From the NCBI GenBank assembly GCA_008360955.1, contig LUCM01009224.1:75333-139332 (forward strand): a DNA stretch of 64,000 nucleotides. The letters are read 5' to 3'. Of this stretch, positions 35,101 through 46,189 are shown piece by piece (within the stretch, counting starts at the first letter, position 1; each line of letters opens with the position of its first letter). The stretch comes from Fasciolopsis buskii (taxonomy: Eukaryota; Platyhelminthes; Trematoda; Plagiorchiida; Fasciolidae). The notes beneath the pieces are model-generated. The model did not search any database, was not told the DNA's origin, and saw only the letters and a list, made by a program, of their open reading frames with translations. Both the position numbers and the translations under genes were made by a program.

Positions 35101-37099
35101 TACTGAAAAATAACTAGTAGCCTAAAACAGTGTCGAGAAAACTGCAACTCGTGGCTCACTTGAGAATGTGATGGTGTTGTCCGATCGATTTGGTCGGCAA
35201 GTTATTGCATTCTCCAGTGAATCGATAAAGCACACAACATTCACATCGATTTTTTTGTTGAAAATCAAGGAATCATCATCCAGGGTGGTATCCTAATCAG
35301 GGATGAGCTGGCGCTGCACTGCTGGTTGGTTCACATCTAATGGAAGATTAACCAGTATCAGATGAAGAAAAAGGGTCACAAAAATTTAGGTCCTTGATGG
35401 AGTTCATGTTGCAAATGAAATTAAGAATATGCAAGGGTTTTCGAGACCATTTCAATCTGTTGCTTTTAGTGTGCTTTCTAGAACACGGGTAAGCAATGTC
35501 GGTCCTCCAGATGGTACCAAAATCAGTTTTTCAAGGAATGGGAAGGAAAATGTATCCCACGAGCCTTCCCATAAGCTGGAAGAACTCTTGAGACATTTTC
35601 AATTGTCTTCAGATTTTCTGAAGCCAGTTTGGCGTTCATTTCGCATGACAAACTATTCCATGGTCTAAGTGACAGACGTAGATATGCTAGATTCCCTCTC
35701 ATCCGGTTACCTAAGCCATCTTTTCGTAGACCGGCTGAAGGTCAGCGTCCTTGACTGGGGCAGAATAAACAAACGTGTCCACCTCATCTAGCTAGAGCCG
35801 TGTGATTTGGTAGCGGCACGTGGGATACGTGTATTCAACAAAAACGTGCGTTTCTTTCAAACCAGGAATTTGTTGCTAAATCTCGATCTTTGCCTTATCA
35901 GGGTAAATATTAGATCATCGAAACTACCTTGGTCAGGATCTCCGTAAATAAGCGCTTCTGTAATAGTTTGCGCTTCCGATTGAGGGTACTTAATCGTCGG
36001 CTTTCTTGGTACACCCGGAAGATTTCACTCGCAATTTTATTTTGGGAATAGTGAGCTTATGTAAAGCCCGATTTTGTGATGGATTTCTTCGAACATTCAT
36101 TTAAGAGAACGTCCTCTACATGGTGCACTCGCCAAGACTTGCAGAGCTTTGCACACGTCTAGAGGTCCAAGTGTAACACCTACACATTAGCTGGAATGCC
36201 CACGTGAACGATGGTTTAGAAATAGAATTGAACCTAATCATTTTCACAATTTAGGGCGTGCCACTTGGGCTCATCTGCTGACAGAGAAAGTATTTTGTCA
36301 TTTCGGCAGTGAAACATCGGTCGAAACAATCGATCTTATTTCTCCTCGTTATGCAGTTTTGCATTCCGTAGATCTGTGGAAACTAGAGGATCAATTTTAT
36401 TTGGATTCTAAAGAATGTTTGAAATGCTGAGGCATGACGGCAATAAAAATCATTGCAGATGTTTGGGGGAGTACTTAGAAAGATACAATAGATGAAAATA
36501 TCTTTCTTTCAGTGAAATATTCCCCATTATAATGATATGAAAACTAATATTTAGAGGGAAAACCACTGATGCAGTTCTCGCTCGAAGATTGTTTTTTAAT
36601 GAGGTCCTCATCCAAGCTGTATACAGTAAGCTAGCTGTAGTAAAATTATTCAATGATTCAATGGATAACACTTGAAAAGTCACGCAATCAACGATAGTTC
36701 GCTCTAGTCATGGGTGAGAGTTTATCACGCGTTAATTATGCTAGTCCCGTGACTGGCTCACGTAGCTTACAGTCTATGGGCGAGTGATCAGCAAACTCGT
36801 TTATTCTTGATAAGCAACGGCCTAGAACAATTGGAGTGTTTGGATCAGATGCTTTTGAACACGGAGGTAGGGGGAACATCACACTACTGAGCAATAAATT
36901 AGCTAAAATAGTAAGGTATATATGCTATATTCAGTCCGTCTGCCCGACATGTGGCAAGTCGAGTCACAGAGCAATACTGGCAAGGGTTAGCAATATAATG
37001 GATAACCATTTTGTCACACTAGGTGTTTTAGTTGGTTATCTGGATCCATCATAATAACTCACCATATTCGGCAGTTTCATAATTTGCGAACAAAAACGT

Positions 37100-37162
37100 A
37101 TTTATTATTATTATTATTATTACTATTATTATTATTATTAGTATTATTATTAGTATTAGTAG
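37100..37162. repeat. (TTA)n microsatellite at the 3' end of a SINE
   Basis: A TTA/GTA run directly next to the 3' end of the minus-strand SINE. Read in SINE orientation it forms an (TAA)n tail. Confidence 0.9.
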
Positions 37163-37370
37163 GAGATTGAATTTTTTTCACGAACTAATTCACCATGTGA
37201 TTTAATAGCTCAACTAACCAGTAAGAAACCGTGGACACACTGTACAGCTGTTTCATTCTTGTTAGGAATCATCAGCAGTGCATATCCACCGCGCCCGAAC
37301 TGGGACGCGAACCCGAACAAGGACGAACGATTCTGAGTAGAACGCCTTAGCCAGTACGCTACCGGGCAGG
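37163..37370 (-). mobile_element. tRNA-derived SINE with embedded hammerhead ribozyme, copy 1
   Basis: Minus strand: the element starts near GCCCGGTAGCG (37368), with box A TAGCGTACTGG (37351-37361) and box B GGGTTCGCGTCCC (37302-37314), the internal RNA polymerase III promoter of tRNA-derived SINEs. Next come GCGCGGTGGATATGCAC and the hammerhead (37231-37290), then GTTTCTTACTGG and TAGTTGAGCTATT, with a TTA-rich tail. It encodes no protein and would rely on a LINE or PLE for mobility. Copy 2 is 150 bases away in the opposite orientation and shares about 140 bases. Confidence 0.75.
37231..37290 (-). ncRNA. Hammerhead ribozyme (type I layout) within the SINE, stem II decayed
   Basis: Minus strand: stem I 5' side GTGG AT ATGCACTG (37276-37290), core CTGATGA (37269-37275), a degenerate stem II and loop (37255-37268), core GAAA plus C (37250-37254), stem III palindrome ACAGCTGT (37244-37251, shared with the core A), cleavage-site A at 37243, then stem I 3' side CAGTGTGT and CCAC (37231-37242). 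Stem I pairs over eight bases, then four more past a bulged AT. CTGATGA and GAAA match the hammerhead core. Stem II retains only two good pairs. Stem III lacks a loop, so folding might need a dimer. Activity is unproven. Confidence 0.65.
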
Positions 37371-37484
37371 CTCTGAACGGTTTGTTGAACTTCACCACAT
37401 GATGATGTTGTACCTATCCGTCACTGATTTGCACGGTCACGGACCGCTAGCACACACCAATCGACACCTACTGATAGATGACCT

Positions 37485-37660
37485 CCCTGCAAGGGTATTC
37501 GATTCTAAATCGTCCGTCCTGGATTCGTATCCCGGTTCGGGCGCGGTGGATATGCACGGTTGATGATTCTTGACAAGGATAAAACAGCTGCACAGTGCTT
37601 CCATGGTTTCTTACTGGTTAGTTGAGCTATTAAATCGATTATATCACATGGTGAATCATT
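37485..37660 (+). mobile_element. tRNA-derived SINE, copy 2, inverted relative to copy 1
   Basis: Plus strand: box B GGATTCGTATCCC (37521-37533), then GGGCGCGGTGGATATGCAC, a hammerhead remnant and TGGTTTCTTACTGGTTAG before an A/T-rich end. Box A is not intact. The ribozyme core is mutated: TTGATGA replaces CTGATGA, AAAAC replaces GAAAC, and the stem III palindrome reads ACAGCTGC. It forms an inverted repeat with copy 1, so a transcript through both would fold into a long hairpin. Confidence 0.75.
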
Positions 37661-38172
37661 CAATGAAAAAGTATTTAACTCGATATCCTCAATAACAATA
37701 TATGAATAACTCTGTTTGAGTATGAGTCTTTAGGGTGTAAGGAAATGGAACCATGAGGTGTTCTGGTGAAGCAAATTAACTTTTGTCCTAAATGGGAATG
37801 TTGCTGGAACTGAAGACCAAAGAGAAGGTAATGAACTTCAACCTGGACGAATCTACACAAACTATTTGATTACAATAACTGAACGCCAGTCCTGTTGATC
37901 GTTAAGGGGCCATTTTACTGTTCGTGCTTGACTAAACGTAGCTGAACTGAACTAGAATCGAGACGAACGATTGAAGCCACTAAGGTTTACGAGTGCTCGA
38001 ATAAGATTTTTAAACGGAAGGCATTTATCAACCATAAACGAACGAACTGGAAGTGGATCACCAGGGTACGAGCTACAGACGAAACGTTAAGATAACGGTT
38101 GTAAACAATTAGACGGTTACTTGTAACGTGTGAAACACGAAAACACGGCGTGATCAGGAATGCTTGAAATAA
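37661..38172. other. No gene seen
   Basis: Short frames only. Confidence 0.4.
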
Positions 38173-38213
38173 GCCAAGATTTCGGCTACTTTGCCTAACC
38201 TTTCTCAAGGCAA
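38173..38213 (-). repeat. TGAGAAAG-hairpin-GAAA motif, copy 2
   Basis: On the minus strand CTTGCCTTGAGAAA precedes arms GGTTA and TAGCC (five pairs including one wobble), then GAAATCTTGG. The upstream CTTGCCTTGAGAAAG is the same as in the copies at 55345 and 63810. Confidence 0.6.
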
Positions 38214-39294
38214 GTTTGCAATCGACCAAATGTGTTTTCACATTGCGAACATTTCAAGTGAGGTGTCAGGTAGGTCATCTTTTGTGTCGGTATAATCCGA
38301 TGTGCTTTTGCTTCTGATATACTGACAAGATATTTGTTACCTGGCAGAAATCGGAATGAACTGTACTCAGCAAAAAAAACAATAGATCTGTGAATGGCCG
38401 TAGAAACTGTTGCCCCACACATGGGCTAATGCCCACGTTTTCCCACGCACTAAGAAGTCACTTAGGCAGACCAATTTATTTCATTAAACAGTGCTAATTT
38501 GATCCAAGATGCTGAAATCTGATGCGGATTTAGGGTAGCATGTCCCAGGAGAGAAACTGATGATGTTTTCATGTGCACGTATTGTTTTCAAATTCAAAAA
38601 TGTAAAACTAAAGATGCTCTGATATGACCGAGTATATTCTTCGAAATTACTCATACAGTTCCTTGATAAGTTATGGCAAAACTGCGTAAGTTTTATTGAG
38701 TATCTGGGAGACATTCTCATTTGCCAGTATATAGACGCATCCAGAACGACCACATTCATCATGAGCTATCGGGCTGCCATTGGACAACGTCTGCAGACAT
38801 CAACAAACGTCTACTCATAATTAGTGCTGATTGCGCATAGCTACCCCAACCATCAACAAACAGGTTGATTTATGTGTTGGTGCTGCTACTTGTGCTAGGA
38901 CGAAAACACTGCTTTCTAATCACGTTATTTTGGAGATGTAAGATCAGCGTCACCTTCGGCTGTCGGCGGCACACCTAAGTGCCGCAAAATCGTGCAGTCC
39001 CGGCACAGTTAACTACTATCATGGTTATACTTGGGGGCTGAGATATCAAGTCCTGTACAGATGGGACCAATGGTACTCATCTGGCCACTAGTTCGCTTTT
39101 GTCAGTTTGAATAGTGGACAATTCTAGCTCGTTACAACAAAGGTAGAAGGCTTCTCCTGAACGAACGTCACTGCGATAATCCAAACAACCTCGATTCATA
39201 TATTTTCCTCTCACCAAACTTCCTCGAAAATACCGAGGTAAGTTTGTTCAAAAGTCGTCTTCAGTGACAGCCAGTCATCCCATTCAACCTCGAA
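38214..39294. other. No gene seen
   Basis: The minus frame 38484-38762 has 92 codons and no domain. Nothing else was noted. Confidence 0.4.
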
Positions 39295-39392
39295 GGGATA
39301 CATTGAGCATCTCCCATTAACTGCCTCTCGTCAAGTCGGGTCTTCCCCGTAGGATGGGTAAGAGTCCACACTAGCCTGGTCGGTTTTCGATG

Positions 39393-39432
<40 letters not shown>

Positions 39433-39530
39433 CATCGAAAACCGACCAGGCTAGTGTGGACTCTTACCCATCCTACGGGGAAGACCCGACTTGACGAGAG
39501 GCAGTTAATGGGAGATGCTCAATGTATCCC
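39295..39530. repeat. Perfect 236-bp palindrome centred on (AT)n, followed by an N
   Basis: The left arm (39295-39396) and right arm (39429-39530) are exact reverse complements around an AT run, and the base after the right arm is N (39531). Perfect arms with no divergence next to an ambiguous base point to an assembly fold-back at an AT microsatellite. Confidence 0.9.
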
Positions 39531-39531
39531 N

Positions 39532-39573
<42 letters not shown>
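39532..39573. repeat. (TA)n microsatellite after the N
   Basis: An uninterrupted TA run. Together with 39396-39430 it may be two sides of the same genomic microsatellite. Confidence 0.9.
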
Positions 39574-39580
<7 letters not shown>

Positions 39581-42500
39581 CTAGTGGGCTCACTGGTGAA
39601 CCTTTCGAAATTAACCCTAGGTACGGGATTTGAAATTCATGCGTGTGAAACTGTTTCATCACCATTCTGAGTTAACTGAAAATACAGTTACGTCCTGACG
39701 CAACCCATTTACCTATCCGATGAAAAACTGATTTCGTATGCCTGTTCTCTTTGATGTACCTCAAGTTGACTGAAGAAACGCGATTGGATGGCACCCAGCA
39801 CGGAATTAGGGCGTGACCGGATGGGAACATCAGTCGGCTGCGTAGTTGGAAATTTCAGAGTACTCTTCCCGAGGTTCTCCTTGGTTAGTCTCCGAGTGAA
39901 GCAACAGCTTTCACACACAAAAACGCGCGCTTAGGCCGCTAGGAATACTGAACATCTTCGAATTATCAATGCACTTATTTACGGCACTTCTGCTCGTTCT
40001 CGCAACCCCTTCCTTCCCATTACTTTTCGGAAAATGCGTGAACAGTTTGCTTTTACTCGGGCGGCATGACTTTATTCGGGCCCTTCCAGGAGTGACCTCC
40101 GGTCTGTCTGTATGCCATTGCGGACAGCTTGTGCTAGCGCACTGTCATATGGGCTCACACACGCGCATGCATGTGCGCACACAATCCTCTCACGCGTGTA
40201 CAAACATAGACACACTCATGCGACCTAAACACTGGTATCTGTCTGCGCGTTTCATCTGTCTGTCTCCTCATCACTTGCTGTCTGTGTCTGTTTGTCTATC
40301 GGATAGCCACAACTCGCAAGCGCACGCCGTTGCACCGGGGAACCAATAGGCAGAAAAGCAGAGATTTGAGGCGACTTCAAAAATCAGCTGTGCGACTCTG
40401 GGACTGAGGGTAGTCGGAGCGAATCCGTCAAGTGTGACATCCTTCACCATAGACCGAAGATCACAAACTAGTGTTGAATAAACAAAATCGGATATACAGG
40501 ATAGCCACTTTGGCCCGTTAGATTTTAGTTGAACGATGAAACTGGACTAATTCGCCAACTCACTCCAATCGGATCCCCTGTGTTTCGATGCTTCGGAGGA
40601 TCGAGACTGCATGAAAACTGTGAGTTTTGCCCAGAATAATTCTGCCTGGCGTGGGAAGGGAGGTAGATGGAATGTACTGCAGTAGACAGTGGGCTATGCT
40701 TTATACGAAAAAATATCTAATGAGTCATGTTCTATGAAGAATGTGTTAAAACCGTATTGAATGCCTGATTTAGTGGCCTAGTTGTTATTTACAAGTGTGA
40801 TTCCTTCCATTCTCGTGATGCAAGAATCCAAAATCTACTAGTCTTACCTTATTTCGCAATCGCACTAACGCCGGGAATTTCTGAGTTTTATTTTGCCAGG
40901 AAATTTCCTTTATTTATGATAATATGAAGCAAGATTCATCCTGTCTTTACATGCCGCTATGAAATGGCATGCACTCAGTGGAAGTGTGCGCTTTTTTCTC
41001 GTTTGATGGATGCATCTCTAAGTAATATCTCGATTAGTGAGGTACCAAAACGAGAACAGAGTTCCCGTCCAATCCCGCGGTGAACATTATCGGGAACGAC
41101 CCAAATTTGTTCGCCCCATGGGGATTTCCGTTCCTGGAGCATACGTTCAGGGAAAATCATGAAGTGTTCTCGAAACAAGAGAACAAGTCATCAACATCGT
41201 CATCCATCTATCAGGTTAATGGCCCTTTTGAATACGAATGCCCATCAGTGCCATACACAAACGAGAAGCTCCGTTAGGTGTTGTGTTTGTTGCTGTCCAC
41301 CGTCAGTTGTTTAAGGCACCTGCACTGATGTCTATCGCGAGTGCACTTCCAAAGTCCGATCTCGTGGGGAAGTAAACATGGTTGTTCTATTCACTATAAC
41401 ATTTTAGATATCTTCAAATCGTGGCAACCAACCTTATGAGCGCCTAGAATGTTAGTGAGAGAGTCAATGCGACGGATACTCCCAGATCTTGTCGCTAATG
41501 TTCGGATTTTCGTTTCGTACATCTATGGCGTTTCCGAGCAGACGTTCGCCCACATGTTTGGCCCACACGAAAGGCATGCCTTAAAAAATCCACCAAAAAC
41601 CTTATTTGGACATAATAAGATTCAGATACACGAAAAATCGTATCCAATTCTTGATTGCTTGAGTGATTTCTCAGGGACGATTGTTGTGAACAAGTGATTC
41701 TTTGCCGTTCGCCGAAAACCAACTGTTGGCAGAAAGAACGTCGCTGCAAGAGAAAGAAATGCAGTGGACTCACAGAACGGACCATGATCAATTGCCCATG
41801 AGCGATAGACTTTTGTACAAATTTCATCAGCACCATAATAGGGTGATATCCCCCGTAAGAAGCACACCACCTGTGCTCGTTCCAGAAGGATGCTTGTCCT
41901 TGAGAGACAATTTGAATGATTTGAACCGAATCAGGACCGGGTTAGCTTGCGCTTCCGGATGGAAAGACCCCAATTCATGGGCACTTATTAGGATGGTTTG
42001 GCACTGTAGCAATTTCCGGTCTCTTCCAAGCATTTTTATTACATTTTCCCCTGATTCTATGCTTATAATGTGTAGGATTATTAAGCGAACAGCTACTACT
42101 AAAATCGATTTTTCACACGATATTGCTATGGTCTTATTGATGAAATTTATATCATAATTATGCATTTGAAGCCACCAAAATATGAGAAAGACGAACTGGA
42201 TTCTTGAGTGTCGCAAATATGCTAGTTGAAATAGGAATGCAATTGCACTTTTGATTTATCGAAAACGTGTTTTAACTGGATATTTGCCCGACGGCATGCG
42301 TAAATCACACGGACTAGTTGACTTGAGATATTGCACATGTGAAATCGGTTTGTTGTTTGTACAAAGTGAGTGACAGATCGACGCACAGATTACAGGGGCA
42401 CTCCAGGTGACTGGTTCCCTCACGACACATTGTAGTAGATCAATTGGGTCGGAAGTTTCAAGTTACTCCAAGCAAATGCCGCACATCTGTGTACGTGCCG

Positions 42501-45500
42501 AATATGTGCCGAATTCTCAGACAAACCCGGATGGTCGATGAGGTCTTTTCTATAGAGTCCCGCACTTCAACTGTTCACCTATCGAGATTTCCATTTTGAG
42601 CCTAATAAAATGCATTTCCGTGTAAATACAGCAACAATGTGAACTGATTCATTGATTTCCAATTGAAGAGATCTGTTCGACCGCATACAACCACTTCTGG
42701 TTCCCATTTGATTCGCTGATATCATCACATCGTGGAGTATGATTCTGCCTTTGAATCATTCAGTTACATGAAACTGAACGACGATAACTCTGTCCTAGGG
42801 GGGATGGGACTTCAGGAGGCGGCAAATTAACCGGAAAATTGCGTTCAAATTATGACCAGTTTCGTGATTTCCTAAAATGTTTCACCACTTATGATTTTTC
42901 CTTTATCTGAGTGGCATCATTCACGCTGCGTCTTCCCATCTTGGAGTCGTCTTACACGATGGATTATTCTGCAATTGCCCTATTTGTTGAATAGCTATTG
43001 ACGTTCTCTCTGGCTGGTTTAACCGATTCGTTTTTTAACCCGATTCGTTTTGATATTCCTGAATTTCGGTGGGTGGATTTCTGGGGTTTGAAGAAGTACG
43101 GCGGTGAAGTACCGGACCGTGAAACCGACTAACTTTGCTCTGTATTCTCATCCATCAGCCATGGACGCTCAGGTTCTCCCGTCATCATGAAACTAATAAA
43201 ACAAAAGTACAGGTTTTTAACTTATCATTGATCACAAACCTTCTCAAACTCATCTGGTGATCGCTTATCACAAAACATCCCGTTTCGCAGTGGATAAAAC
43301 TGACTTGGTTCTTTCTTGATATCTCGTCCCGACGAAACTCCTAACCTGCCGTCATATAATTACATATCGAAAATTCCCGGACAATGGTCTGATTCCGTCA
43401 GTTCTCTCCCAGCGGCCTAAGTCATCTCAGCTCTTACATTTCGGCACGGTAAATGTAAGACAGCTATCAGTGTCAGTAGTTGAACGTCAGCTGGTCAACA
43501 AATTCTAGAGGAATAATTATCAATCTATCTAGCCATAGTGAATCTTCTTTTTGGATTATTTTCTTACTGTTTCCAAGGCTTTCTCTCTTGAACCTCACCA
43601 GTAGGCTCGATAGAATTTCCCTCACTAATAATTCTCATTTTTCTCTCTACACAATGCAAAATGTTCCTCACTATTCAGTAACTAATCGATAAAAAGCAAT
43701 GCTTTATTTACTGGCTTTCGTCCACGCCCAAAAAACAAACGAGCTTATCCTGGTTGGGTTGTTTTTTCCCAATTTACAATACATACCACGATTTATCGAT
43801 CCAGACCAATCAATTGTGCACGAGTGAGCATTCGACCAGTTCAAAAAAGGGCGTTATTTATAGCCACACCTTGGCCTTCAGTAAGAACTTAAATATTTGT
43901 TTCTGTACCTCGGCGAGTGATTTGCCTTTCAACGACAAGAGCTTTAGTAAAACAAACAGCTACGCGGGGTTATTACATATGCGAATTGGGTACATCGATA
44001 CCGTGTACTGCATGTCAAACGACTCCGTTTTAGCCAATTATGAAGGTGAATAAGGAGAGCGTTGGAACATTTGAGAGAGCAAATCGGAAGTGATTGCCAT
44101 GGATTCACTTTAAAATAATCCGTGGTGGCCAGTGGAGTGCAAAGCAAAAAAGATGATGCACTGAATGAGGCAGGAATGTTGATTACATTTATACGCTCAA
44201 TTATTAAGTTCTGCCCGCGAGTATCAATTTCGATTGAAACATCAATGTATGAAACATGACTTCTCAGCAATGTTATACCAATCTGCATCACCACGTGTGA
44301 GATGCCGAGATCCCTCAGTGATGTTAGACTGTTGGTCTTGCAAACCGAGGATCAGGAATTTGATCCGTCTTGCAAAATATTAAAGCTTGCTAACTTGATT
44401 ACATTCCAATCAGTGTTTGATGAACAATCAGGCATTTGGGACTTAAAACTTTGTGCTGCGCGTTCGGTAACACGTCCATTCGTCAAGATTTGAATTAGCT
44501 TAATTCAATCGTGGTTTGCTCTCGTGATGACGACATTGACGATTTGTCAGTCCAACCACCGGTGAACTGAACGCTGCGTTTGTAACCTTTGGTCAGTCAG
44601 ATCCGAGATGGTCAATAAAACATTTTCAGATTAGAAGCTTTGCGACTGTAAATGTAACGTCTCAACCGTTATTAACTTTGCGGCACGCATTATTCCGTTG
44701 AATGGATGTCACCTTTGAAAACCGGGACAATCTAGGCAGAGAAAAAACAACTTTTAGTTTTTAGGTAATCCAGACCTCCTTGTCCTGGAATTTCACCAGC
44801 TACTAACATATGATGGACTGTGTCCGGAGTGCTTGTTCGTGAGTGTAAACACCTCTCACGACGGTTTAGTCCGAGCCCAGATAAAACTGCGACAAACAGT
44901 TTTTTATGAATTGTATCATGAAACCGCTTGGAATAGTTGAGCCATCCAGTAGCCAAATACATCACGTTTCACGTTGAAACAGGGGCACATCAGTTTTTTA
45001 TACATATACACTCCTGTACACATAAGCTAGCAATACTTTCGTTTTCACGTTTTCATCCCATATAATCCCTAGTCTATAAGTCACAACGAAGGAGATAGGG
45101 CATTTCTAAAATCTCAGTTTTTGTAAAACATAAATTGCGTGCAACAAATTGTCGGATAAATATAATTTGTGCTCTATTCTAACACCATTTGACAAAAATA
45201 GTGACTTGCGTCCACGTGAATACGATGGAAATTCACCGTTAAATTTCCCACATGTGGGTTGTCGCCATGTCAATAATTGCTGATGCAATAAACACAATTA
45301 AAAACTCCAAGATAAGCTACTTCAAATCTCTTTGTCGGTATTCCACGATTTCCAATTAAAATTGATAAAACTCTAGCGCCGTTTGTTCACATCGGGTTTT
45401 TTTTCACAGTCGTCATTCGCTCTTTCTTTCTGACGTCATAAACCTCTCAATATGTTTTGTGGCTTTTCGAATTTTTACTGTTGTTTAGGCTATTTTCTGG

Positions 45501-46166
45501 ATCCCTGGATTTCTCTCCTCACAACAGAGTGGATGTCATTGCTGATAGCTTTTAAGGCTGTCTGAGGCTCACGGCCATCTGAGCGAATTCCCGGGTGAGG
45601 GGACGGTATCCAGTACCACAAGACATTACGCGGACTGAGACATACATCTGCGCCTATATTAAATGTTGCTAGTACTGTGGATCCCATAATAATAATAATG
45701 CTGCATAGACGTTTAATGGTATACGTTACAGTCGGCAGCAATCTATGGGCTGTCAAGTGTGGTCGGCAATAGCAGTGAGTGAACATGAAATGCTCATAAT
45801 GACAGACGTCATGATGTTGCCTGATCAATCGGGTTGTCAAAATTTTTTTTTATGGCCGTTATTGAAGAACCATTTTCCAACTTGCCTATCGAATTAAAAT
45901 ACTGCCATCTGGTGCCTTTATTCCCCCAATCGATTTTTAGTTTGCATTCTGACTATCTAGGTTGACAAAGATTTATGATGACATCAATCATTCACAATTA
46001 CGATATTTTCTTTGTGCGAATATCAGAACACCGAAGTTACGGGACCTTGTATCCTCATCGACGATAATGGGTTCTATCAAAAATCTACCTACATCTGGGT
46101 GAACATGAAGTCATAAACGGTTCAATATGTGTGGTTCAGTTAAACCACGGTGATACTGGGCGTGCA
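39574..46166. other. 6.6 kb with no assignable gene
   Basis: The longest frames are 39969-40349 (plus, 126 codons, hydrophobic start then His/Ser/Thr-rich), 41702-42157 (plus, 151 codons), 41827-42216 (minus, 129 codons), 43944-44294 and 45490-45840 (both minus, 116 codons). The 39969 frame begins with a possible signal-like stretch (LFTALLLVLATPSFPLLF), but I see no domain and no splice context that would make it a gene. No mobile element was recognised. Confidence 0.35.
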
Positions 46167-46189
46167 TGTGTGTGTGTGTGTGTGTGTGT
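46167..46189. repeat. (TG)n microsatellite
   Basis: An uninterrupted TG run. Confidence 0.9.

Larger units (their letters stand above)
29131..36999. other. Long stretch with no assignable gene
   Basis: The largest frames are 31685-32140 (plus, 151 codons) and 30731-31153 (minus, 140 codons). Neither has a domain, a signal peptide or a repeat I recognise. Apart from two hairpin motif copies (30296-30330 and a weak one at 34310-34350) I found no RNA gene or mobile element. This could be intergenic or the inside of a long intron. Confidence 0.35.

Noticed and set aside
37100..37162. TTA repeat as a CRISPR or satellite array
   Set aside because: It is a plain trinucleotide microsatellite at the SINE tail.
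41702..42157. 151-codon plus-strand frame
   Set aside because: It is overlapped by equally long minus-strand frames and has no domain, so chance is the simplest explanation.
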